DNA of 36,077 nucleotides from Candidatus Acidiferrales bacterium (GTDB lineage: Bacteria; Acidobacteriota; Terriglobia; Acidiferrales; UBA7541), in the NCBI GenBank assembly GCA_030037775.1, contig JASHQB010000370.1:1-36077 (forward strand), given 5' to 3'. Position 1 is the first letter of the stretch. Every line of letters starts with the position of its first letter. This document shows, piece after piece, positions 25,241 to 33,318 of the stretch. The position numbers and the translations under genes are program-made. Under the pieces are notes generated by a model. That model was not told where the DNA came from, did no database searches, and worked only from the letters and a program-made list of their open reading frames with translations.

Positions 25241-25999
25241 TTGAGGATCCTGATTACGTTCGCCTTGGATTTGGAATTCGCGCCATGGAAACGCCTGCAT
25301 CGGTTCGCGAAGACCGCCGATAGTCCCCACGGTGGATATGAAGGCAGATTTGACGAAGCGCAGGTGCGGGCGGTGCTGACGGGCGTGGGGGGGGCGCGTG
25401 CGAAGAGTGTTGCGAATGCGGCGCTCGAATGGCGTCCGGATCTTTGCATTACGGCGGGATTAGCGGGTAGTCTGCGCGCGGAATATCGAGTCGGGCAAGT
25501 TCTCGCGGCTCGGGATATTATGGAGCTGGAGAGCAGCCGCACGGTCAGCGTGGATGCCAGCTTGCTCAGTCGCGCTCAGGCGTGCGGGGCTATCCTCATC
25601 GACAGGCTGCTAACTTCTTCAGCGATGATTTTGTCGGTAGAAGGGAAGAAGCGGTTGGGAAACATGGCGGGAGCGGTGGAGATGGAGAGTTTTGCCGTGG
25701 CGATGGAGGCGGGTGCCGTGAATATTCCGGCGATTGCGGTTCGTGCGATTAGCGATGAAGCGGATGAGGATTTGCCCATGAATTTCGGCGATGTCCTGGA
25801 TGAAAGCGGCGAGGTGAACAAGGCGAAAATGGCGCGGGCCGTTGCGCGCGCGCCGCACAAATTGCCGGCGCTGATGCGATTGGGACGGCAGAGCAAGGCC
25901 GCGTCGCTGAAGCTTGCGGAATTTCTGGAGCGGTACGTGACGGGATTAGCGACGAGTTCGGGCAACATTGTGGAAATGGCCGAGGCGCGAAGGGCATGA
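25241..25999 (+). CDS. hpnG: Adenosylhopane nucleoside phosphorylase HpnG
   Basis: A nucleoside-phosphorylase-fold protein of about 252 residues. HpnG removes adenine from adenosylhopane, giving phosphorylated ribosylhopane. Family features are ITFALDLEFAPW at the N terminus, GLAGSL in the phosphate/base region, the GAVEMESFAVA ribose-binding motif (Met-Glu-Ser) and the catalytic Asp in AISDEADED. The TTG at 25241 is preferred (GAGG six bases upstream); a TTG at 25229 overlapping the hpnA stop is also possible. The frame is open far upstream inside hpnA, which is not meaningful. Its stop overlaps the next start (ATGA). Confidence 0.9.
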   Translation: MRILITFALDLEFAPWKRLHRFAKTADSPHGGYEGRFDEAQVRAVLTGVGGARAKSVANAALEWRPDLCITAGLAGSLRAEYRVGQVLAARDIMELESSRTVSVDASLLSRAQACGAILIDRLLTSSAMILSVEGKKRLGNMAGAVEMESFAVAMEAGAVNIPAIAVRAISDEADEDLPMNFGDVLDESGEVNKAKMARAVARAPHKLPALMRLGRQSKAASLKLAEFLERYVTGLATSSGNIVEMAEARRA

Positions 26000-27099
26000 G
26001 CTCGACGGCGGCGGTTGCGTCCAATTCTGCGGCAAGCACGGGTGCCGAGAAAATGCTGGCGGGGGTTTATCGCGGCAAGGGAACGGTGGTGTGCGAAGAG
26101 GTTCCGGTTCCGCAGATCGGCGAAGGGGAGGTGCTGTTCCGCGTTGCGGCATGCGGGATTTGCGGCACGGACATCAAGAAGATCGCGCACGGCTTCGTGG
26201 ATCCTCCGCAGATTTTCGGGCATGAGCTTGCGGGTACGGTTGTGGAAACGGGCCGCGGCGTTCGCAAATTCCGGCCGGGCGACCGGGTGGTAAGCTTCCA
26301 CCATGTGCCGTGCGAGAAGTGCTTTTACTGCGAGCGAAAACTTTTTTCGCAGTGCGCACAGTACAAGAAGGTGGGGCTCACGGCAGGCTTTACACCCAAT
26401 GGCGGAGGTTTCGCGCAGTACGTTCGGGCGATGCCGTGGATTGTGGAGCGCGGGATGCTGGCGATTCCTCCGGGGATTAGCTTTGAAGAGGCCACGTTTA
26501 TCGAGCCGGTGAACGTGGCGGCAAAGGCCGTGTGGAAAGCGCGAGTCGCGGAGGGCGAAGTCGCCCTGGTGATCGGGCAAGGGCCGATCGGAATGCTGCT
26601 GACGGGCTTGTGCAAACTCAAGGGAGCGGAAGTGCTTACGACCGATCCACTGGCCGCGCGGCGAGCGGCGAGTCTGCGTTTAGGCGCAACCGCTTCATTC
26701 GACCCGGCATCGGATGATATAGCTAAGGAAATCCGTGAAAGAACAAACGGGCGAGGTGCGGACGTGGTGTTATTGGCGGCGCCGCAACCCAGACTCGTGA
26801 CGGACGGTTTGAATATGGCCCGGGCAGGAGGTCGGGTATTGTTGTTCGCCCACAATGATCCGGTCTTGAAGATCGAATTTCCGGCTGCGGCGGTGGGCAT
26901 TGAAGAGAAGGAAATTCTCGGCAGTTATAGTGCGTCGATAACGGAGCAAGAGGAGTATGCTCGAATCGTGTTCGAGCGCCGGCTGCCCTTGGCCGAGCTG
27001 GTTTCCGACCGTTTCTCGACGGAGCGGATCGCCGAGGCGCTGGAGCTTGCGGCCAAGCCAAATGCGAATACACTGAAGGTTGTGATTACACATTCATGA
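25996..27099 (+). CDS. Zinc-dependent medium-chain dehydrogenase 1 in the hopanoid operon
   Basis: A 367-residue medium-chain dehydrogenase/reductase of the sorbitol/threonine dehydrogenase type. Catalytic zinc ligands are expected at Cys in CGICGTD, His in FGHELAG and Glu in FIEPVN. The structural zinc loop has the four-Cys pattern CEKCFYC-x7-C. The Rossmann motif is GQGPIGMLL. It is coupled by 4-base overlaps to hpnG upstream and to a second dehydrogenase downstream. Family members interconvert polyols or sugars and carbonyls using NAD(P)H. In this setting the natural inference is action on the C5 sugar-derived hopanoid side chain, for example reduction of ribosylhopane. That role is not proven by sequence. 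Confidence 0.9.
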   Translation: MSSTAAVASNSAASTGAEKMLAGVYRGKGTVVCEEVPVPQIGEGEVLFRVAACGICGTDIKKIAHGFVDPPQIFGHELAGTVVETGRGVRKFRPGDRVVSFHHVPCEKCFYCERKLFSQCAQYKKVGLTAGFTPNGGGFAQYVRAMPWIVERGMLAIPPGISFEEATFIEPVNVAAKAVWKARVAEGEVALVIGQGPIGMLLTGLCKLKGAEVLTTDPLAARRAASLRLGATASFDPASDDIAKEIRERTNGRGADVVLLAAPQPRLVTDGLNMARAGGRVLLFAHNDPVLKIEFPAAAVGIEEKEILGSYSASITEQEEYARIVFERRLPLAELVSDRFSTERIAEALELAAKPNANTLKVVITHS

Positions 27100-28208
27100 A
27101 CATGGGCACGAAGACAGACATAAAAACGGATACGAATACGGGCCGGAAGGCGCAGCCCGACGGCGTGATGACCGCGGCTGTTCTTTACGGCCGCGAGGAT
27201 TTGAGGATTGAACGCGTCGGCATTCCGCAAGTAGGCGAGGACGAAGTGTTGGTCCGCGTGCAGGTGGCGCTGACGTGCGGAACGGATTTGAAAGTCTGGA
27301 AGCAGGGCTCGCATCCTCGAATGATTCAGCCGCCCGCGATCTTTGGACATGAACTGGCGGGCGTGGTCGAAGAAACGGGCTCCGCGGTTAGCAATACGAT
27401 TCGAGCGGGCATGCGCGTGGTGCCCGCGAATTCGGCCCCTTGCGGGCTCTGCTTATATTGCCGGAAGGAGCAGCCGAACCTCTGCGACGATCTGCTCTTC
27501 AATAACGGCGCGTACGCGGAATACGTGAGAATACCCGCGCGCATCGTGCGGCAGAACCTGCTGGAAATTCCGGAGAACGTCAGCTATCGCGACGCGGCGA
27601 TGGTCGAGCCGCTAGCGTGTGTCCTGCGCGGCATTCATGAAACGGAGATTCGCGCGGGGGACACGGCGGTGATTGTGGGATGCGGGCCGATCGGATTGAA
27701 GTTCATTCGTGCACTGTCGGCAAAAGATGTTCGCGTGATCGCGCTGGGCAAGCGGAAGAACCAAATTGAGGCGGCGGAGCGGCTGGGAGCGTATGCGGCA
27801 TTCGATGTTTCGACGATGGATTCGCCGGTGGCGATGGTTCGGGAGTTGACGGAGGGCGGCCGCGGAGCCGACGCAGTGGTGGAGGCCGTGGGCTCGGCAG
27901 CGACCTGGCAGTGGGCCATGCAAATGGTGAGGAAGGGCGGAAGAGTGAATCTGTTCGGCGGATGCCCGCATGGGACGCACGTGCAGTTCGATCCGGCCTT
28001 GCTGCACTATTCAGAGATCACCATCAAGGCGACGTTCCACCACACGCCGCGTTTCATTCGCGAAGCGCTGGAAACCATCGCGCGCGGGGACGTGCGCGCC
28101 AGTGACTTCGTCACCGGAGAGATTCCGCTTACCGAATTGCCGCGAGCCTTTGAAGATATGAAGCGTGGCCATAGCGATTTGAAAACCGCAGTGAATCCCT
28201 GGGCTTGA
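27096..28208 (+). CDS. Zinc-dependent medium-chain dehydrogenase 2 in the hopanoid operon
   Basis: A 370-residue medium-chain dehydrogenase, a distant paralogue of its upstream neighbour. Catalytic ligands are expected at Cys (LTCGTDLK), His (FGHELAG) and Glu (MVEPLA). The structural zinc loop is CGLCLYC-x6-C, and the cofactor loop is GCGPIGLKF. The first 20 residues are a hydrophilic Thr/Lys-rich leader (TKTDIKTDTNTGRK) outside the fold; a Met at about residue 25 could be the true start of the domain, but the ATG at 27096 gives a 4-base overlap with the gene before it. hpnC begins one base after its stop. Having two such enzymes suggests sequential oxidation and reduction (an epimerising pair) or a heteromeric enzyme; both are inference. 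Confidence 0.9.
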   Translation: MNMGTKTDIKTDTNTGRKAQPDGVMTAAVLYGREDLRIERVGIPQVGEDEVLVRVQVALTCGTDLKVWKQGSHPRMIQPPAIFGHELAGVVEETGSAVSNTIRAGMRVVPANSAPCGLCLYCRKEQPNLCDDLLFNNGAYAEYVRIPARIVRQNLLEIPENVSYRDAAMVEPLACVLRGIHETEIRAGDTAVIVGCGPIGLKFIRALSAKDVRVIALGKRKNQIEAAERLGAYAAFDVSTMDSPVAMVRELTEGGRGADAVVEAVGSAATWQWAMQMVRKGGRVNLFGGCPHGTHVQFDPALLHYSEITIKATFHHTPRFIREALETIARGDVRASDFVTGEIPLTELPRAFEDMKRGHSDLKTAVNPWA

Positions 28209-28209
28209 T

Positions 28210-29190
28210 GTGACGGGCTCGATGCTCGGACGAAACGAATTGGAAATCGCCAAGCATTTGCCTGCTGACGGTTGCTCGCTTTCCGAAGCCGAGCGGTACA
28301 CCCACTGGCTGGCGACGCATCATTACGAGAACTTCAGGGTTGTATCGTGGCTGCTGCCGTCGCGTCTGCATCAGCACTTCTACAATGTGTACGCGTACTG
28401 CCGCTGGGCCGACGACCTAGGGGATGAAATTCCAGACAGCAAGCATGCATTAGAGCTACTCGATGAATGGGACGCAGAGTTACAGCGAGCCTATCGGGGC
28501 GGGGCGACACATCCTGTGCTGATTGCCGTTGGGGAAACGGCGCGGCGGCTGGATATTCCCATGGAGCCGTTTCGCGATTTGCTGATTGCGTTCCGTCAGG
28601 ATCAGAAAATCCATCGGTATGCGACGTGGGACGATGTGGCCGGCTATTGCCGCTATTCTGCGAATCCGGTGGGGCGGCTGGTTCTATACTTGATGGGGTA
28701 TCGCGATGGGGAGCGGCAGGCGCTGTCCGACGCCACATGCACGGCGTTGCAGCTCGCAAATTTCTGGCAGGACGTGGGGCGGGACCTGGAGAAAGGGCGC
28801 ATTTACATTCCGCTGGAACTGGCGGGGGCGCACGGCGTGAAGGAAGAGGACATCACAGAGAAAAGGTTCGACGCCCGCTACGTCAATCTGATGAAGGATT
28901 TGATCAGCCGTACGCGCAGGCTGTTTGCGACTGGCGCGCCGCTGGCGAGCCGCATTTCACGAGAATTTCGCGTCGACGTGGAGCTGTTCAGCCGCGGCGG
29001 TTGCGCGGTGCTCGACGCCATTGAGGCGATCGGCTACGATACGTTGAATCGCCGACCGGCGCTCGACCGGCGGGTGCAAGCGCGTTTGCTGGGGCGGGCG
29101 ATGATTTCGCGGGTTGCATCTTCGTTTCGATCTCGCCATGATGACGGCCAGAAGCCGGAAAGCACTTCACTCGCCGGCCGACATGCCTGA
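28210..29190 (+). CDS. hpnC: Hydroxysqualene synthase HpnC
   Basis: A 326-residue trans-isoprenyl synthase of the squalene/phytoene synthase family; HpnC converts presqualene diphosphate to hydroxysqualene. The first Asp-rich motif is CRWADDLGDE (about 63-72) and the second is NFWQDVGRDLEKGR. The YCRYSANPVGRL segment is HpnC-like. The GTG at 28210 lies one base after the previous stop; an ATG four codons later is possible. Part of the HpnCDE squalene route, which replaces the single-enzyme NADPH-dependent squalene synthase. Confidence 0.95.
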   Translation: MTGSMLGRNELEIAKHLPADGCSLSEAERYTHWLATHHYENFRVVSWLLPSRLHQHFYNVYAYCRWADDLGDEIPDSKHALELLDEWDAELQRAYRGGATHPVLIAVGETARRLDIPMEPFRDLLIAFRQDQKIHRYATWDDVAGYCRYSANPVGRLVLYLMGYRDGERQALSDATCTALQLANFWQDVGRDLEKGRIYIPLELAGAHGVKEEDITEKRFDARYVNLMKDLISRTRRLFATGAPLASRISREFRVDVELFSRGGCAVLDAIEAIGYDTLNRRPALDRRVQARLLGRAMISRVASSFRSRHDDGQKPESTSLAGRHA

Positions 29191-30121
29191 CGCTGCGGTC
29201 GCCGCCGCCTACCTCCATTGCCGCAAAATCGCGCGGACTGCGGCGCGCAATTTCTACTACGGGTTCGTGCTGCTCCCGGACGCAAAGCGCGACGCGCTCT
29301 GCGCGCTGTACACTTTTATGCGGGGCGTGGACGATATTTCCGATGAGCCGGGCGCGCTGGAAGAAAAGCGCAGGAGGCTTGGCGAACTTCGCGCAGAAAT
29401 GGACGGCGCGCTCGCCGGGACGGATGCAAAGGAGCCTGTCTGGACGGCGCTGCGGGATACGGTTTCGCGGTTCAGGATTCCGCCGCGGTATCTGCACGAT
29501 TTGATTTCCGGCGCGGAAATGGATTTGACGATTTCCTCGTACGAAACGTTCGAGGATTTGAGGAAGTACTGCTATCACGTGGCTGGCGCGGTGGGATTGT
29601 GCTGCCTCTATGTTTTTGGGTTCACGGATCCGCAGGCCCCGGAGCTGGCCGAAAAGCTGGGAATTGCATTTCAGCTGACGAATATTCTCCGCGATGTGCG
29701 TGGCGACTACGCGATGGAACGCATCTACCTGCCGCGCGAGGATTTGGTCAAATTTGGCTGCGATGTGTGGGAATTCAAGGAGGGCGGCGCCAGCCCAGGC
29801 GCCGCAGAACTGCTTCGCTTTGAAGCGGAGCGAGCCTGGCAGTTTTACCATGAAGGCGGGAAGCTGCTGCCGATGGTGAGCGCGGACAGCCGCGCAGCGC
29901 TGTGGGCCATGGCGCGGATTTATTCTGGAATCCTGGAGAAAATCGACGAACGGGGCGCTGCGATTTTCTTCGGTGAGCCAGCACGGCTCTCGACGGCAGA
30001 AAAGATATGGGTTCTGCTGCGAGCGCGCATGAGGTGGTTCAAGGCAGAGAATGAGTTGCGAGAGCACGGTCGTGATTGGCGGCGGGCTGGCGGGGCTGTC
30101 GGCAGCCACGGCGCTCGCTGA
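29183..30121 (+). CDS. hpnD: Presqualene diphosphate synthase HpnD
   Basis: A protein of about 312 residues condensing two farnesyl diphosphates into presqualene diphosphate. Motifs are ARNFYYGFVLLP, FMRGVDDISDE (first Asp-rich) and LTNILRDVRGDYAMERIYLP region (second). The ATG at 29183, overlapping the hpnC stop by 8 bases, fits the family length; ATGs at 29138/29141 would add 14-15 residues. The C terminus continues about 20 residues past the usual family end, into the start of hpnE, giving a 71-base overlap. Confidence 0.93.
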   Translation: MPDAAVAAAYLHCRKIARTAARNFYYGFVLLPDAKRDALCALYTFMRGVDDISDEPGALEEKRRRLGELRAEMDGALAGTDAKEPVWTALRDTVSRFRIPPRYLHDLISGAEMDLTISSYETFEDLRKYCYHVAGAVGLCCLYVFGFTDPQAPELAEKLGIAFQLTNILRDVRGDYAMERIYLPREDLVKFGCDVWEFKEGGASPGAAELLRFEAERAWQFYHEGGKLLPMVSADSRAALWAMARIYSGILEKIDERGAAIFFGEPARLSTAEKIWVLLRARMRWFKAENELREHGRDWRRAGGAVGSHGAR

Positions 30122-31466
30122 CGCGGGAATTCGCGTGCAGTTGTTTGAGAAGCGGCCTTACTTGGGCGGCCGCGCGACGTCGTACGCCTTGCCTGACGGG
30201 AGTCAGATCGATAATTGCCAGCATGTGACGCTCGGCTGTTGTACCAACCTGGCAGATTTTTACCAACGAACGGGCGCGGCTTCGAAGATTCGGCATTATG
30301 ACCGGCTGTTTTTTGCGGACGGAGCGGGGCGCGTCAGTTCGATCCATGGATCGGCACTGCCTCCTCCGTTTCACACGAGCTTGTCGTTCTGGCGATTTGG
30401 CGCACTAAAGTTGCGCGACAAGCGGGGGATTGCGAAAGCGCTGCTCAGCATTGCCCGTTCCGGAGGGCATGGGGAAACTAAGGCCGGGATGACAATGCTG
30501 GAATGGCTTCAGCATAGCGGACAAACGGAAGCGGCGATCCATCGCTTCTGGCGCGTGGTTCTGGTCAGCGCGCTCGACGAGGAGTTGCATTTGACCGATG
30601 CGCGTTACGGGATTGACGTTTTCTGGAAAGGGTTTCTGCGGAATCGCAAGGGATACATTCTGGGAATCCCATCGGTGCCGCTCGGGGAACTGTATGCCGA
30701 ATGCCGGCGGGGCATTGAGAGTCGCGCCGGCGAGATTCACTCACGCGCTGTAGTGAGAAAACTTCGATTTGTAGAAGGAAAGTTCCAGGCGATTGTGCTG
30801 GATAATGGGGGCGAAGTGCGAGCGGACGCGTGCATCGCCGCCGTACCACACGACGAGCTGCTCGAACTGCTGCCGGAAGAATTGAGCGCGAGCAATTCGC
30901 CGTTTGCCAATTTGAAATGCCTGCAGACGTCACCGATAACGGGTGTGCATTTGTGGTACGACAGGCAAGTGCTCGACAAACCTTTCTTGACATTGCTCGA
31001 CCACACAGTGCAGTGGATCTTCAACAAGAGCCTGTTGTACGATGCGGGCGCCGGGAGTCGAAAGGACGCAGGCCAATACCTTCAGTTGGTGATCAGCGCC
31101 TCGTATGAACTGATTCCAAAGACGCGGCAAGAAATCATCGATCTTTGCATCAGAGAATTAAGCGAAGTTCTGCCTGCGACGCGGGGAGCGCAATTGCACA
31201 AAGCGAACGTCGTCAAGGAGGTTCACGCTACGTTCTCGCCGCGTCCGGGCTCGGACACGTGGCGACCGGCGCAGCGGACGGAGCTCGTTGGATTTTTCCT
31301 CGCGGGAGATTGGACACGCACCGGATGGCCATCGACCATGGAAGGCGCTGTTCGTAGCGGATACCTCGCGGCGGAAGCCCTTCTGGAGTTTGCGGGATCG
31401 CCGCGGAGGTTCCTGGTTCCGGACTTGCCAGCGGAGGGTTTTTGCCGCTCGTGGGCGAGGGACTAG
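30051..31466 (+). CDS. hpnE: Hydroxysqualene dehydroxylase HpnE
   Basis: A 471-residue flavin-dependent amine-oxidase/phytoene-desaturase-fold protein that reduces hydroxysqualene to squalene, completing the HpnCDE route. The FAD-binding motif GGGLAGLSAATAL starts at residue 10, followed by the FEKRPYLGGRATSY second glycine motif. The C-terminal FAD motif is LAGDWTRTGWPSTMEGAVRSG. The first 71 bases are shared with hpnD in another frame. It is the last clear gene of the operon; no terminator is obvious after it. Confidence 0.95.
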   Translation: MSCESTVVIGGGLAGLSAATALADAGIRVQLFEKRPYLGGRATSYALPDGSQIDNCQHVTLGCCTNLADFYQRTGAASKIRHYDRLFFADGAGRVSSIHGSALPPPFHTSLSFWRFGALKLRDKRGIAKALLSIARSGGHGETKAGMTMLEWLQHSGQTEAAIHRFWRVVLVSALDEELHLTDARYGIDVFWKGFLRNRKGYILGIPSVPLGELYAECRRGIESRAGEIHSRAVVRKLRFVEGKFQAIVLDNGGEVRADACIAAVPHDELLELLPEELSASNSPFANLKCLQTSPITGVHLWYDRQVLDKPFLTLLDHTVQWIFNKSLLYDAGAGSRKDAGQYLQLVISASYELIPKTRQEIIDLCIRELSEVLPATRGAQLHKANVVKEVHATFSPRPGSDTWRPAQRTELVGFFLAGDWTRTGWPSTMEGAVRSGYLAAEALLEFAGSPRRFLVPDLPAEGFCRSWARD

Positions 31467-31782
31467 AACTGTCGGAACTCGGACCATTGCCCACGCAAAG
31501 CATCGGGATTATTTTCGGGCTTGCCCTGGCGGGTGGTTGGCTGTATACAGGGGTGAGAACGCGAACCGGTCCTGTTACGAGAAACCTCTGGATTTCCCAA
31601 CGCAACGCGCTGCGACAAGCTGCGCGAAAGAGCTTACGATCGATTCGGCGGATCCATTCGGTTTTATTTCAAAGAGGAAGTGTGTGATTTGTTTGTCGCG
31701 AGGTCCTTTCCAGCAGGCTAGCTGAAGGTTGAATTTGCTGTCTGGTTTCGGAGTATCATGAATCATCCCCCGGAGGAAATCT
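31467..31782. other. Spacer after hpnE, no convincing gene
   Basis: This 316-base stretch holds no convincing gene or terminator. A frame starting with TTG at 31442 and ending at 31687 would encode 81 residues with one hydrophobic stretch, but it has no ribosome site and overlaps hpnE. A possible weak promoter for the zinc-ribbon gene is TTGAAT (31729-31734) with TATCAT (31754-31759); the 19-base spacing is longer than ideal. Confidence 0.5.
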
Positions 31783-32244
31783 ATGGAGCGGAAGTATAAG
31801 CACAAGGGGTATAGCGAGCGCGATCGCGACGATAAGAAGCGCGAGCGGCCCGCGGAGCCCAAGCCACGCCAGGAGCAAATGGGTCCGCGCACCCCGCGTA
31901 TGGTCGGGACGGTGATGCGCGCGCGCTGTTCCAATTGCGGAACGATCTTAGCTCCGGGGTTTGACAAGAACGGGCAATGCCCCAAGTGCCAGCTTGAACT
32001 GCACAGCTGCAAACAATGCGTGCATTTCGACACGGGCGCGCAGTTTGAATGTACGCAGCCGATTCCCGAGCGCATCCCCAGGAAAGACGCGAAGAACAAC
32101 TGTACGTTCTTTGAGTTTCGCATGACCGTCGAGAAAGACACTTCACCCGTCAACTACCCAAGCGTTTCCACTTCCGCAGCGCCTGCGCCCACTGGCCGCC
32201 CCGATGACGCCCGTAAGGCGTTTGAGGATCTCTTCAAGAAATAA
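31783..32244 (+). CDS. Cys-rich zinc-ribbon protein of unknown function
   Basis: A 153-residue protein with a strongly basic, disordered start (residues 1-40, many Lys/Arg/Glu) followed by a cysteine-rich core at about 48-110. The core has CSNC, CPKC, CKQC, and single Cys in FECTQP and NNCTFFE: a zinc ribbon plus a second set of four cysteines that could bind another zinc ion. The C-terminal 40 residues are Pro/Ala-rich with a final amphipathic helix. An excellent GGAGGA site precedes the ATG. I recognise it only as a conserved-looking acidobacterial-type hypothetical; an RNA- or DNA-binding role is a guess from composition. Confidence 0.8.
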   Translation: MERKYKHKGYSERDRDDKKRERPAEPKPRQEQMGPRTPRMVGTVMRARCSNCGTILAPGFDKNGQCPKCQLELHSCKQCVHFDTGAQFECTQPIPERIPRKDAKNNCTFFEFRMTVEKDTSPVNYPSVSTSAAPAPTGRPDDARKAFEDLFKK

Positions 32245-32347
32245 TCGAAATACTGAGGATCTTTCCGGCAGCAGTCCATATTGTCACTTGTAGCCAATCG
32301 CTTTTCGTGCTGGACTAAGTTCGCGTCTTGCTGGGGCGATACAAGCC

Positions 32348-33313
32348 ATGCCTTTCAAAGATGTCAATCCGGAACGGATAACCGAGACCAGTGTCCTCGT
32401 GCGCCCTTATATTCGCCGAACGCCGATCATTGAAGTTGATGCCAGGGATTTTGGCCTTCCGCCGGCGCACATTTTCTTAAAGCTAGAGTCTCTGCAGCAT
32501 TCAGGCTCATTCAAAGCGCGCGGCGCTTTTGCGAATCTGCTGTCACGCAAGATTCCCGAGGCTGGGGTTGTCGCGGCGTCGGGCGGCAATCATGGAGTGG
32601 CAGTGGCGTTTGCCGCAAAAGTGTTGGGAAAGCGAGCGCGGATTTTCGTGCCGAACGTCGCTTCGCAGGAAAAAATCGACCGGATCCGGAGCTACGGTGC
32701 GGAGTTGGTAGTTGGCGGTGAAAGGTACGCAGATGCGCTGGCGGCAAGCGAAAAATGGGCCTCGGAGAGCGGCGCGTTGACAGTGCACGCCTACGATCAG
32801 GTGGAGACGATGCTTGGGCAAGGCACCCTGGCATTGGAATTCGAGGAACAATGTCCACGGCTCGATGCCTTGCTGGTGGCCGTGGGAGGTGGCGGGCTGA
32901 TTGGCGGCGTCGCGACGTGGTACGAGAATCGCGTCCGTGTGGTCGGGGTCGAGCCCGAAGCAGCACCAACGCTGACGCGAGCGCTCGCAGCCGGCGCCCC
33001 GGTCGATAGTCCGGCGGGTGGAATCGCCGCCGATTCGCTCGCGCCCAAGCGCGTCGGTGAATTGATGCTGCCGCTCGCGCAGAGCTATGTGAATCGCGTG
33101 CTTCTGGTGACAGATGACGCCATCCAAGAGGCGCAGATCGCGCTGTGGAAGGTTCTGCGGATCGTGGCTGAGCCGGGAGGGGCCGCGGCGTTCGCCGCGC
33201 TCTTGTCGGGACGGTATGAACTCAAGGCAGGCGAGCGTGTAGGAGTGGTGATTTGCGGCGGCAACACCACCGCTGTGACTTTCGGAAGCGACAGCCGCGC
33301 AAAGCCGTCCTGA
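32348..33313 (+). CDS. Threonine/serine dehydratase (PLP-dependent)
   Basis: A 321-residue fold-type II PLP enzyme that deaminates threonine (to 2-oxobutanoate) or serine. The PLP lysine is Lys57 in SGSFKARGA, the substrate loop is SGGNHGVAVA, and the phosphate-binding glycine loop is GGGGLIGG. It lacks the C-terminal ACT-like regulatory domain of IlvA, so it is the short catabolic type (TdcB/serine racemase-like). The start ATG has no strong ribosome site. Convergent with the DUF72 gene, 5 bases apart. Confidence 0.9.
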   Translation: MPFKDVNPERITETSVLVRPYIRRTPIIEVDARDFGLPPAHIFLKLESLQHSGSFKARGAFANLLSRKIPEAGVVAASGGNHGVAVAFAAKVLGKRARIFVPNVASQEKIDRIRSYGAELVVGGERYADALAASEKWASESGALTVHAYDQVETMLGQGTLALEFEEQCPRLDALLVAVGGGGLIGGVATWYENRVRVVGVEPEAAPTLTRALAAGAPVDSPAGGIAADSLAPKRVGELMLPLAQSYVNRVLLVTDDAIQEAQIALWKVLRIVAEPGGAAAFAALLSGRYELKAGERVGVVICGGNTTAVTFGSDSRAKPS

Positions 33314-33318
33314 GGATT

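Noticed and set aside
31442..31687. 81-codon frame with one hydrophobic stretch after hpnE
   Set aside because: TTG start without a ribosome site, overlap with hpnE, and no recognisable motif; kept only as a note in the spacer entry.
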